Positions 42,784-55,686 of a stretch of 64,000 nt of DNA are shown here, one piece after another. How positions within the stretch are numbered: the stretch's first letter is position 1; each line of letters opens with the position of its first letter. The notes under the pieces were generated by a model. The model had not been told where the DNA came from. It ran no database searches and was given only the letters and a program-made list of their open reading frames with translations. Source of the DNA: a virus; the IMG/VR virus record IMGVR_UViG_3300046787_000508, positions 62,001 through 126,000 of that record. One strand, 5' to 3'. The position numbers and the translations under genes were made by a program.

Positions 42784-44865
42784 TTAATCATCCCACCAGA
42801 TGTAATCGTTTATTAATTGTTCACCATCATAATCATCCATTGTAACTGATGTTATTGTTTCATCACTAACTAAGAAAAACTCTTTTGTTCCTTGACCTTG
42901 GAATATAACCACAAATCTATCTTTTGCTGAATATATGTCACTCCAATTATTGTATTGTGTTGTGTAGGTGTTTAATATTGTTCCTGTAAAATCATATAAA
43001 TTTATTGTATAAACACCACCATCTGATTCGTTATATACTAACATAAACTTATCTTTCCCAACTGACATATTGTAATTATAATATTCTGGAATAGTAAACT
43101 CTGAACTAATTCCACTATTAGTTAAAACTCTACAGTTTAATCCACCTTCAGACCATAATACCATATTACTTGGGGTTAAGAATGTAGATGTGAAATAATC
43201 ATTTGGTGTACTAATTTGATTGTAATGTGTTGTTGATGTAAACCCAGTACTTCCACTATAAACATAATATGCATGATTAGTAGTAGACGAATCAGTATAA
43301 CGTAAATAAAATACATCGCCGTTACTAGTCATATTGTAAGCATAATTTGAATATAATATCGGGTCTAAACTATCAAGAATTGTTCCGTCGTTACCAATTA
43401 AATTGAAGAACATATCTATTCCGCTGTTTGTACTGTAAGATGTTACAAGTCTATCTCCCATTGAGTAATAATTGGTGTCGGTTATACCTGAAACTGGTTC
43501 AGTTAAATCTGCAATTGTTACACCACTTATTGTAATTGTTATCACACCTAATGTGTTACCTGTTGTTTCGCAGAATGATTTATAAGTGTTACCAAGATTA
43601 CCCCACGTTGCCACCGTTCTATTTGCACCATTTGTCACAGAATAAGTTGTAAATCCGGTTTGGTTATTCAACATATAAACATAGTCGAAATAATCACATT
43701 GCGGTCCCAAATTACTGTATCCAACTTCGTTATATAATGAAATTACAACACTACCATCGACACTGCTATCAGGCCAATAACTTTCGTCACCATTTATGTT
43801 AATAGCATCATAATTAGAACCTCTAACGTGAGTTGTTTCAGTTAAAGTTCCTGTTGTACCATTGTAATGGATTATTTTATAATCGACAGCGGTATTGTCC
43901 CAATTGTAATAAACCGCACACATTCTATCTGTTCCAAGAAAACGAGCATCTACACTAGCGTATGTGTCTCCCGTAAGTGATATTGTTTCTAAAATATCAC
44001 CGTCGGTGTTATAAATTTCTAAACTTGTGTATTGATTGGTATCTTGGTCTCTAGTTTCAACGGCAATGAAATCGATAAATGGTGATATCATATGGTCAAC
44101 ATTTATACAGTCGCTCCAAGTTTTGAATGGAATAACTGTACCATCAGGTTTCATAATATATGACGCACCTGCACCATTACACGCCCATTGTCCAATTTCA
44201 TATTTTTTTACAATAATAGAACCGTCACCCATTACGGCATCATAATCCCATTCAATATCAATATTATGTGTTTCAGGATTCCAAGTGTAAGTATATAAAT
44301 CTATTCCGTTGAAATATTTTAATATACCATTATCAGCATCTTCATATGTAATCCATTTACCATCTAAACTATTAAGGTCATAACTATTTGTTGTTCCACT
44401 ATATTGACCAACAATGGCGTTCGATGCATCTGTGAATATTACGAGATTTTCGTTGCCATTGTCTCTACCTGCAAAATGATAACCATATCCTGAATCGGTT
44501 AACGGATAAAGGTTGTAGTTGTACCAATAAGTTGAGTCAATTCCTAAATCAATAACCTCAGCGGTGAAATCGTTAAAGTTTAACGTTGCTGCACCATAGT
44601 TACTCGAAGTTGTCATTCTATCTGAATGAACGAATAATTGTGTTTCAACTACCGGTTCGTCAATCGTTAACGTATACGTGTAATCATACTCGGCCAAATA
44701 GATGTTGTAAACACCATATGGATGTGATGTAATGTTATTAAAAGGGATTGTTTTAGTTCCAAGGTTTACCGTGGTACCTGATGTTGTCCCTGTATATGGT
44801 ATAAACGTTACTGTTGCCGTCTTACCACTTAAGTTCTCACTTGTTATTCTTGCTCCTATTGCCAT
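42784..44865 (-). CDS. Large beta-rich adhesin-like fibre protein
   Basis: A 693-residue protein, Tyr/Asp/Thr-rich and almost entirely beta. The first 100 residues form a sandwich-like domain (ARITSENLSGKTATVTFIPY; YTYTLTIDEPVVETQLF). The rest is a succession of 40-50-residue units with a shared rhythm, for example TDGDILETISLTGDTYASVD, NDGTILDSLDPILYSNYAYN and DFTGTILNTYTTQYNNWSD. This suggests a beta-propeller of many blades. Propellers are frequent in phage adhesins and bind sugars. The final residues (TSVTMDDYDGEQLINDYIWW) are acidic. It is the second gene of the fibre operon and has its own GTATTTATA box 19 nt upstream. Confidence 0.65.
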   Translation of the reverse strand: MAIGARITSENLSGKTATVTFIPYTGTTSGTTVNLGTKTIPFNNITSHPYGVYNIYLAEYDYTYTLTIDEPVVETQLFVHSDRMTTSSNYGAATLNFNDFTAEVIDLGIDSTYWYNYNLYPLTDSGYGYHFAGRDNGNENLVIFTDASNAIVGQYSGTTNSYDLNSLDGKWITYEDADNGILKYFNGIDLYTYTWNPETHNIDIEWDYDAVMGDGSIIVKKYEIGQWACNGAGASYIMKPDGTVIPFKTWSDCINVDHMISPFIDFIAVETRDQDTNQYTSLEIYNTDGDILETISLTGDTYASVDARFLGTDRMCAVYYNWDNTAVDYKIIHYNGTTGTLTETTHVRGSNYDAININGDESYWPDSSVDGSVVISLYNEVGYSNLGPQCDYFDYVYMLNNQTGFTTYSVTNGANRTVATWGNLGNTYKSFCETTGNTLGVITITISGVTIADLTEPVSGITDTNYYSMGDRLVTSYSTNSGIDMFFNLIGNDGTILDSLDPILYSNYAYNMTSNGDVFYLRYTDSSTTNHAYYVYSGSTGFTSTTHYNQISTPNDYFTSTFLTPSNMVLWSEGGLNCRVLTNSGISSEFTIPEYYNYNMSVGKDKFMLVYNESDGGVYTINLYDFTGTILNTYTTQYNNWSDIYSAKDRFVVIFQGQGTKEFFLVSDETITSVTMDDYDGEQLINDYIWWDD

Positions 44866-44884
44866 TGTTTAATATTTTGTCTAT

Positions 44885-44892
44885 TATAAATA
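44885..44892 (-). promoter_or_regulatory. Late-type box TATTTATA before the propeller-like fibre gene
   Basis: The minus strand reads GTATTTATAATAG, 19 nt before the ATG at 44865. The box lacks the leading GA or CT but matches the core. Confidence 0.42.
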
Positions 44893-44933
44893 CTTTATTT
44901 TATTGTATCTTTTATTATTTGTTATATTTTATT

Positions 44934-49799
<4,866 letters not shown>

Positions 49800-49804
49800 G
49801 TTTA

Positions 49805-49814
49805 TATAAATATC
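49805..49814 (-). promoter_or_regulatory. Late-type box GATATTTATA before the adhesin operon
   Basis: The minus strand reads GATATTTATATAAACATG, with 5 nt between box and ATG. It forms a divergent pair with the box at 49828-49837. Confidence 0.55.
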
Positions 49815-49827
49815 TTTCCCTTCGTTT

Positions 49828-49837
49828 GATATTTATA
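49828..49837 (+). promoter_or_regulatory. Late-type box GATATTTATA before the 49853 operon
   Basis: GATATTTATAATAAAAGTG lies 15 nt before the ATG at 49853 on the plus strand. In this 53-base divergent gap both strands carry the identical ten-base motif, each pointing to its own gene. Confidence 0.58.
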
Positions 49838-49852
49838 ATAAAAGTGATTTAG

Positions 49853-50638
49853 ATGAATAATTTTATTAAACAGGTAATTGAGGAGAAATTTGCTTCAAAA
49901 GCACAACAACGTTTCTTCTATGCAAAGGCAAACGAAAAGGGTGCCAGCAAGAAAGAAAAAGAAAAATGGGGTAAGATGGCGAAGGAGTTTTCAGATAAAA
50001 CAAATTTTAAAAAAATCCCTAATAAAGTTGATGAAACCGACCCAAATCAAGAAGAATTACAATTTGATGAGATTGTTGATGCCGATGGAAACATCATGAC
50101 AGGGTCAAAACCAACTAATGCCAACACTAAAGGTATTACTTCAAAATCTACAAGTGATGACGTTGTAAGGTCAGCAATGGGTCAAATGGGTACATTTGGT
50201 ATTGCAGGCGGAACGAGAAAAGGTGCAACCACAATGAGATATTGGGGAGAATCTGATATGAGTAAAGCATTAGGTTATGAAGACACGTTGGGTAGTGATG
50301 AGGATATCGAAGACGCTAAAAGTCATTTTGAAGATGAATTAGGTTTGCCTGATGATGAAGCAAAAGAAAGAATGAACAAAATGGGATACGATGAGAATTT
50401 ACCTGACGATAAGGTTAGGTTAATTGAGACCCCAAAGAAATTCATAGAAGAGTATATTGAAAGTTTATTGGCTAAGAAAACAAAATCAGATGATTTAGTG
50501 AAAGGTAGTCAAAACGAAATTGATGAGAAAAAAATTAACCCTATATTAATGAGACAATTAAAATCTTTAAAGAGTTCTTTAAAAGATAATGATTTATCGG
50601 TAAAGGATATTATTGATTATTTAAACGACAATGAATAA
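49853..50638 (+). CDS. Virion or assembly protein, unknown, with SKAQQRFFYA motif
   Basis: A 261-residue, very acidic and lysine-rich protein. The N-terminal FASKAQQRFFYAKANEKG with KKEKEKWGKMAKEFSDKT after it is a motif found in small phage and bacterial proteins (a short helix pair). The middle is Gly/Thr-rich and low in complexity (MGQMGTFGIAGGTRKGATTM). The rest is helical (DAKSHFEDELGLPDDEAKE; IEEYIESLLAKKTKSDD). I infer a structural or scaffold role from the late box and position; no family assigned. It overlaps the next gene by 8 nt. Confidence 0.65.
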   Translation: MNNFIKQVIEEKFASKAQQRFFYAKANEKGASKKEKEKWGKMAKEFSDKTNFKKIPNKVDETDPNQEELQFDEIVDADGNIMTGSKPTNANTKGITSKSTSDDVVRSAMGQMGTFGIAGGTRKGATTMRYWGESDMSKALGYEDTLGSDEDIEDAKSHFEDELGLPDDEAKERMNKMGYDENLPDDKVRLIETPKKFIEEYIESLLAKKTKSDDLVKGSQNEIDEKKINPILMRQLKSLKSSLKDNDLSVKDIIDYLNDNE

Positions 50639-51122
50639 AGAATTAATGGGTAGAGAATTTAACCTACCTGAAAATATTATACAACATTTAGCTACCAAGT
50701 TATCTCAACATACTTCGGATACCGATGGTACTATGCGTACGAAAAATCTTTTACAAACCAAAAAAGTTAACTACAACCAACTTAAAAGAATTTTACACGA
50801 CATGAAATACATGGACAAAACGAATGAAAGTGTAAAATATGAACTATATGGTGGTGAATTAATGGAGAAATGGGGCAATCAAATACTTCATTCGGAAAGA
50901 GGACAAATTCAAAATAGAAAAGATTCAAGACAAAGGGCGGATAATATCGGAGGAATAAACGGAATGAGAAAAAATTCACATTTAAGTTCTCACACAAAAA
51001 AAGATAGTTATAAAAGTCCAATTAACACCATGAAAAGTAACTCAGAAAAAACTTCAGTTTCTTCTTTGTCTCTTTCAAAATTATTTGAGGAATTAACAAA
51101 ATCTAAAAAAACAATTAAATAA
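50631..51122 (+). CDS. Protein of unknown function, basic, Ser/Asn-rich
   Basis: A 163-residue basic protein with no recognised domain. The first 70 residues are helical (NLPENIIQHLATKLSQHTSD; YNQLKRILHDMKYMDKT). A segment GELMEKWGNQILHSERGQ follows, and then a disordered tail of Ser, Asn and Lys. Its start overlaps the previous gene (ATGAATAA type), so it is translationally coupled. Basic, partly disordered phage proteins of this kind often bind DNA or are packaged inside the head; that is only a suggestion here. Confidence 0.55.
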   Translation: MNKELMGREFNLPENIIQHLATKLSQHTSDTDGTMRTKNLLQTKKVNYNQLKRILHDMKYMDKTNESVKYELYGGELMEKWGNQILHSERGQIQNRKDSRQRADNIGGINGMRKNSHLSSHTKKDSYKSPINTMKSNSEKTSVSSLSLSKLFEELTKSKKTIK

Positions 51123-51123
51123 T

Positions 51124-51783
51124 ATGGCAACATTGTTAGAACAATTAGCGGAAAAAGAAAGAGTTGCAAGTTTGGCTCGTAATTCATATGGAACCGACGG
51201 TAACTATAATTCAACACATCCCAATGCAATTGCAAATGGGGACGAAAAAGGTAAAGGTGAAAATAGTGGAATGATTGGTTCATCTATTGACATTATGAAT
51301 AGAAATGAAAGTTTATCAAGAAATACCTACAATTTAAATAACGGATATTCTGAGGTAAACATTAACGCACTTTCAGATGGGGATGAAAAAGGTAAAGGTG
51401 ATAACAACGGTAGTGTAGGTTCACTAACGGACATCAATAAAAGAAATGATTTATTATCGAGAAACCCATACCAATCACAAAACCAATATGGTGTTACTAA
51501 TGCTAATGCAATTTCAGACGGAGACGAAAAAGGTAAAGGTGAAAACAATGGTAATATAGGTTCTGCATCAGATATTCAAAATAGAATTGACAATATCGGA
51601 AGAAATCCTTATAATAAAGATAACGGTTATAGTTTAAATCACGTTAATGCGTTATCAAATAACGACGAGAAAGGTAAAGGTGAATATAATCAAAGTGTTG
51701 GGTCCCTTACAGATATTAACACAAGAACCCAAGTTACGGGAATCAATAAATTTAAGTTGAATAACACATACCCAGATTTTTAA
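51124..51783 (+). CDS. Repeat protein with four 47-residue units (DEKGKG)
   Basis: A 219-residue protein that is almost entirely four tandem units. Each has the order [RN]NxY, about ten residues, NAxSDGDEKGKGE, N-x-G-x-[IV]-G-S and a D-I-x-x-R helix end. DEKGKG starts at nucleotides 51241, 51382, 51523 and 51664, an exact spacing of 141 nt. Codons differ between units, so the repeats are old and maintained by selection on protein. I do not recognise the family. The regular acidic/basic motif with Gly turns could bind something periodic in the particle, such as capsid protein or DNA. The gene is 1 base from its upstream neighbour and overlaps the next by 1 base. Confidence 0.7.
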   Translation: MATLLEQLAEKERVASLARNSYGTDGNYNSTHPNAIANGDEKGKGENSGMIGSSIDIMNRNESLSRNTYNLNNGYSEVNINALSDGDEKGKGDNNGSVGSLTDINKRNDLLSRNPYQSQNQYGVTNANAISDGDEKGKGENNGNIGSASDIQNRIDNIGRNPYNKDNGYSLNHVNALSNNDEKGKGEYNQSVGSLTDINTRTQVTGINKFKLNNTYPDF

Positions 51784-52667
51784 TGTTTCAAATTACCGAA
51801 ATAGCATTACTACTTGAACAAGATAGTAAATTAGAATTATTAAGAAAATCGATTAGTGGTCGTTTACCGATTACTATCAATTATTCTGGACCCTCCAATG
51901 AGGTTAAATCAGGAAAGAGAATCGATATTCAACCCGTAATATTAGGTAAACACGTAAAAAGTGACAACTTAGTATTTTGGGCGTTTGTGTCAAAAGGAGT
52001 ATCTAAGAAAGGTCTTCCAAATTGGAAAATGTTTAGAGTTGATAGAGTTCTTGAGGTAAAATTTAATTTAGGAGCTCAACCATTTAATTTAATTGATATT
52101 CCAGGGTTTGTTAAAGGTAAGGCACCAAGCGCGATGAAATCGTTATCAAGTGTTGACATTATGTCACCGTATTGGTTTGAGGATGATAAGAGATACACTA
52201 AATCACCAATTACTCGTCCTACCGTTAAACAAAAACCAACTCCACCATCAGTAACTAAACCAACACCTGAGGTTCCAGAACCACAAACTCAACCTCAACC
52301 GGTGGAACCAAAAGCAGTAGAGAATCCTGAAACATCCAACGTAGATTATTCGGGGGAAATTTACAATAACTTAAAAAATAAAATATCTGATAATAACGGA
52401 CAAAAAACAATTACAACTAAGGATTATCAAGATGCTTTAAATGATTTGTATAGAAAGCAAGAAGATGAATGGAAGACCTACCAAAGAAAAGTTGGTGGTA
52501 ATGATAGACCTGGTCAAGGTACAAGAGCGAAGTTTAATAATAACTCTAAATCACAAATAGATTCACTTCTGTCTAAGGATAATATCACCGTAAATGATAA
52601 TAATCCTGAAACACTTTCAGAAAGATATAAAATACAAAATAGATTTAAACAGTTGATTAATTCATAA
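51783..52667 (+). CDS. Virion-operon protein with WYL-like N-terminal domain
   Basis: A 294-residue protein. Residues about 20-100 (LELLRKSISGRLPITINYSG; KRIDIQPVILGKHVKSDN; LVFWAFVSKGVSKKGLPNWK; MFRVDRVLEVKF) follow the layout of a WYL domain. That is an SH3-like fold that senses ligands in bacterial regulators; its typical end is FRLDRI. The residues W, Y and L after which the family is named are not all obvious, so this is a resemblance only. A Pro/Thr/Gln linker (about residues 150-190) and a helical C-terminal domain follow (DALNDLYRKQEDEWKTYQRK). It sits in the late 49853-53278 operon, an odd place for a regulatory sensor. Confidence 0.6.
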   Translation: MFQITEIALLLEQDSKLELLRKSISGRLPITINYSGPSNEVKSGKRIDIQPVILGKHVKSDNLVFWAFVSKGVSKKGLPNWKMFRVDRVLEVKFNLGAQPFNLIDIPGFVKGKAPSAMKSLSSVDIMSPYWFEDDKRYTKSPITRPTVKQKPTPPSVTKPTPEVPEPQTQPQPVEPKAVENPETSNVDYSGEIYNNLKNKISDNNGQKTITTKDYQDALNDLYRKQEDEWKTYQRKVGGNDRPGQGTRAKFNNNSKSQIDSLLSKDNITVNDNNPETLSERYKIQNRFKQLINS

Positions 52668-52687
52668 TTTAAAAATATATTTAGAAC

Positions 52688-53278
52688 ATGTCACAATTAA
52701 ATAACGGCCCAATTACATCAAACGATTTGATGCAAAGATTAGTACAGGCAAAAAAAGTATTAAATAAAGTAGATTCAGGTAATTATCATAAAGGTAACAT
52801 AAATGAAAATATGTTATCCAATAATGATTCTTACGATTCTTACGATTATGATGAGGTACCTCAAGTACCTACAAATAATCCATCATCTGTAAGTCAACCA
52901 ATGAGTAATGATAGAATACAAAATTCAAAATTACCCGACGCAATTAAAAAGGCAATGATGGAAAACCCAATACCACAGATTTCACTTAGCGATACCTTAG
53001 ATATGGATTTTGTTAAGGGAGCAAAAAGATTAATGGAAGCAGAAAACGCAGCTGCTAGACCACCACAAACTAAAAAATCGGCACCACAAATGAGTGGTAA
53101 TGTTGATATGAAGGCAATTGCCACTTTAGTGGAGAATACAGTACGTAAAGTTATGGATGAAAAACTAAACCAAATACTTGCCGCTTCACAAACTCAGTCT
53201 ATTAATGAGAATTTAGTGTTAAAAGTGGGAGATTCAATCTTTAAAGGTAAAATTACGGGAGTAAATAAATCTAAATAG
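52688..53278 (+). CDS. Protein of unknown function, last gene of the 49853 operon
   Basis: A 196-residue protein with three parts. An N-terminal helix carries QRLVQAKKVLNKVDSGNY, a flexible Asp/Asn/Pro-rich stretch (residues 40-80) follows, and then a helical C-terminal half (LPDAIKKAMMENPIPQISL; GAKRLMEAENAAARP; IATLVENTVRKVMDEKLNQI) closes with a short strand (LVLKVGDSIFKGKITG). The layout is like that of small capsid-associated or scaffold proteins, but no family is recognised. It ends before the host-type promoter candidate at 53281. Confidence 0.55.
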   Translation: MSQLNNGPITSNDLMQRLVQAKKVLNKVDSGNYHKGNINENMLSNNDSYDSYDYDEVPQVPTNNPSSVSQPMSNDRIQNSKLPDAIKKAMMENPIPQISLSDTLDMDFVKGAKRLMEAENAAARPPQTKKSAPQMSGNVDMKAIATLVENTVRKVMDEKLNQILAASQTQSINENLVLKVGDSIFKGKITGVNKSK

Positions 53279-53280
53279 GA

Positions 53281-53312
53281 TTTGATTTTTTGAAATTTTT
53301 TATCTATATTTT
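53281..53312 (+). promoter_or_regulatory. Bacteroidota-type promoter candidate before the glycosyltransferase operon
   Basis: TTTG (53281-53284), a 20-base spacer, then TATATTTT (53305-53312) agree with the -33/-7 layout TTTG-N19-21-TAnnTTTG, except for the last base. It lies 17 nt before the ATG at 53330 and just after a late operon, so it could give this gene block host-sigma-dependent, early expression. AT-rich DNA makes chance matches common. Confidence 0.4.
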
Positions 53313-53329
53313 ATTAGATAAAGAATTAT

Positions 53330-54559
53330 ATGTCAAAAATACGAATATTAGCAATCCCCTCCGACACACATGGAGTTGGTAAATTTAGAATTTTAGGTCC
53401 ATACACGTTCATCCAAGAAAACTACGGTGAAGATTTCCACGTGGACATTAAAACTAACGTACCCGATGATGATAAAGAATTTGAAAATTACGATATTGTA
53501 GTTTTTCATAGTTTTATCCATTCTCATTCTGAGTTTGAAAGAAATTTAGAAAGAATTGAATGGTTAAAGAAAAAAGGTATCATCACAATTATTGATAACG
53601 ATGACTATTGGGAACCTGATTTCAGACACCCAATGTACAATCAAATTATCAAAACGGGTACACCAAAGAAAAAGGTCCAATTATTAAAATTGGCCGATTA
53701 CATTACAGTAACTACACCAATATTTAGGAACACAATTAAAACAAAACTTGGATTAACCAATGTTCAAGTGTTTCCTAATGCCGTTGATGAAACAGAACCA
53801 CAATATAAACCAAACCCAACAAAATCAGATAGAGTTAGATTTGGTTGGTTAGGAGGTTCTTCTCATTTCCACGATTTAGATTTAATGACTAGCGGGATTA
53901 ACTCGGTTTATTCATCACATAAAGATAAGGTACAATTTGTTTTATGTGGATTCGATTTACGAGGTACCGTTACTGAAATCGACCAAAAATCAGGTCAAAA
54001 AAGACAAAGAGATATACGTCCTCATGAAACTACTTGGTTCCAATATGAGAAAATATTCACAGACAATTATCGAGCAATTGATGAAGACTACTTAAAATTC
54101 CTCACATCATTCAAGGAAGAAGAGTATAACGACATCGATTTACCATATAGAAGAAGATGGACAATGCCAATTTCAAAATATGCTTTGAATTATAATCATT
54201 TTGATGTATCTTTGGCCCCGTTAATACCATCAACGTTTAACGGTAACAAATCCCAATTAAAATTAATTGAGGCCGGATTCCACAAAAAGGCAATCATTGC
54301 AAGTGAAACTGACCCTTACACAATTGATATTATTAGTGCCGTTAATGAAGGTAAATTTAATGACAATGGTAATGGATTATTGGTTAACCAAAATAGAAAC
54401 CACAAAGAGTGGGCAAAACATATGAAGAAATTAATCGACAATCCAAACATGATTGAGGATTTAGGTAATCGTTTATATGAAACAGTAAAAGACACATACT
54501 CAATGAAAAAAGTATGTAAAGATAGAGTAGAATTTATTAAATCAATTATTAACAATTAA
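53330..54559 (+). CDS. Glycosyltransferase, GT-B fold (GT4-like)
   Basis: A 409-residue enzyme. The N-terminal Rossmann half opens with IRILAIPSDTHGVGKFRILG, in which a Gly-rich loop for acceptor binding is visible, and continues with YDIVVFHSFIHSH and IITIIDNDDYW. The C-terminal half begins near residue 168 (RVRFGWLGGSSHFHDLDLM), carries FVLCGFDLRG, and has LKLIEAGFHKKAIIASE near residue 312, the position of the donor-binding Glu/Gly segment. Two more glycosyltransferases lie 2.7 kb and 3.8 kb downstream. In phages, such enzymes modify DNA bases or alter the host envelope. No base-hydroxymethylating enzyme is seen in the window, so the target is unknown. Confidence 0.8.
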   Translation: MSKIRILAIPSDTHGVGKFRILGPYTFIQENYGEDFHVDIKTNVPDDDKEFENYDIVVFHSFIHSHSEFERNLERIEWLKKKGIITIIDNDDYWEPDFRHPMYNQIIKTGTPKKKVQLLKLADYITVTTPIFRNTIKTKLGLTNVQVFPNAVDETEPQYKPNPTKSDRVRFGWLGGSSHFHDLDLMTSGINSVYSSHKDKVQFVLCGFDLRGTVTEIDQKSGQKRQRDIRPHETTWFQYEKIFTDNYRAIDEDYLKFLTSFKEEEYNDIDLPYRRRWTMPISKYALNYNHFDVSLAPLIPSTFNGNKSQLKLIEAGFHKKAIIASETDPYTIDIISAVNEGKFNDNGNGLLVNQNRNHKEWAKHMKKLIDNPNMIEDLGNRLYETVKDTYSMKKVCKDRVEFIKSIINN

Positions 54560-54570
54560 AACAAACAAAC

Positions 54571-54801
54571 ATGCATTATTTAGTTACAATCGGTTACGAG
54601 TCAGAACAAATGGACAGAGAAGGTAACCCAAGAGTTAAAAAGTACAAATACATTATTGAAGCTGAAACAGTGGAAGAAGCAACAATCGTAGCATCTAAGT
54701 ACAGAGCTGGGGATACTCGTTCAAGTGAAAGTATCTCAGTGGCCAAAATGGCAATCGAATGTGTTATCGATTCAAAAAACACACCTGAATATTATAAATA
54801 A
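54571..54801 (+). CDS. Small protein of unknown function
   Basis: A 76-residue protein: a strand (HYLVTIGYESEQ), a charged turn, a strand (KYKYIIEAETVEEATIVASK) and a closing segment (SISVAKMAIECVID). The strand-helix-strand layout with EAxTVEEA is a common small phage and Bacteroidota pattern that I recall from families such as DUF4494, but I am not certain. It is 11 bases downstream of the first glycosyltransferase and preceded by an A-rich leader (AACAAACAAAC). Confidence 0.6.
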   Translation: MHYLVTIGYESEQMDREGNPRVKKYKYIIEAETVEEATIVASKYRAGDTRSSESISVAKMAIECVIDSKNTPEYYK

Positions 54802-54825
54802 TAATTAAAACACATCATCCGAGTT

Positions 54826-55050
54826 ATGGACTTTAATAGTAGAGATATACAAATACTTCGTCAGTCACAAAGTAAAATGGCATTAGAGTACCTTAACTCG
54901 GTTGGTGTTAAGGTTACATTTGAGGAATTACAACGTGTAACGGATGTGTTCGTTGAGTGTTGTTTAAGACCTCAAGATAACGACTTAAAGGAAAGAATTA
55001 AGAAGTTAGATAAATGGATTATCGAAAAGAAATTAAGTCAAAATGGATAA
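54826..55050 (+). CDS. Small helical protein of unknown function
   Basis: A 74-residue, fully helical protein (IQILRQSQSKMALEYLNSVG; TFEELQRVTDVFVECCLRPQ; ERIKKLDKWIIEKKL). Not recognised. It overlaps the dUTPase gene by 8 nt, which points to coupled translation and a role in nucleotide metabolism or its control, without further evidence. Confidence 0.6.
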   Translation: MDFNSRDIQILRQSQSKMALEYLNSVGVKVTFEELQRVTDVFVECCLRPQDNDLKERIKKLDKWIIEKKLSQNG

Positions 55051-55654
55051 AAGTGAAATAGAATCATATCTAAAGAGATTACAAGAATTAGATGAACAAT
55101 TAAGTAATGACGAGGACGATATCGATGAAGGTGGTTTCATGTCTGAACTTAATAAAGTTTTGGGTGGATTATCTAACGATGTACAAAGTGAGTTATTGAA
55201 ATCAAATGACCTTGCTTTGGGTGGGGCTTTAAAAATTAACATAAAAAAATTACATCCCGATGCCGTCATACCATCCTATTCAAAAGATGGAGATGCGGGT
55301 ATGGATTTAACTATTGTACGTGAAATTGATAACACTTCATTTTATGTAACATATGGTTTTGGTATTGCAATTGAGATACCTAAAGGTTATGTTGGTTTAG
55401 TTTTCCCTCGTTCGTCTATACGTAACTTTGATTTGTTATTAACAAACGCAGTTGGAGTTATTGATAGTGGTTATCGAGGTGAGATACAAGCAACATTTAA
55501 AAAAACTGATGGTTTAGATTCTCTTAAATACAATGTAGGTGAACGAGGAGCACAAATAGTGATTATGCCATACCCCAAAGTTGAATTTAACGAGACGGAC
55601 ACATTATCATCAACAGAAAGAGGTGATGGTGGATTCGGTTCAACGGGTAAATAA
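55043..55654 (+). CDS. dut: dUTP diphosphatase (dUTPase) with N-terminal extension
   Basis: dUTPase converts dUTP to dUMP and pyrophosphate, keeps uracil out of phage DNA and supplies dUMP for thymidylate. All five motifs are present: DGDAGMDLT near residue 82, FPRSSIRN near 121, GVIDSGYRGEIQ near 138, GERGAQIVIMP near 167 and STERGDGGFGSTGK at the C-terminus, which closes over the active site. The trimeric core is about 130 residues. Here it follows a 65-residue acidic, helical N-terminal extension (ESYLKRLQELDEQLSNDEDD; MSELNKVLGGLSNDVQSELL) that is absent from standard enzymes. It may mediate contact with other proteins. Confidence 0.93.
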   Translation: MDKSEIESYLKRLQELDEQLSNDEDDIDEGGFMSELNKVLGGLSNDVQSELLKSNDLALGGALKINIKKLHPDAVIPSYSKDGDAGMDLTIVREIDNTSFYVTYGFGIAIEIPKGYVGLVFPRSSIRNFDLLLTNAVGVIDSGYRGEIQATFKKTDGLDSLKYNVGERGAQIVIMPYPKVEFNETDTLSSTERGDGGFGSTGK

Positions 55655-55686
55655 TAAACCCATAAAAAAAATAAAAAACGAGAGAT

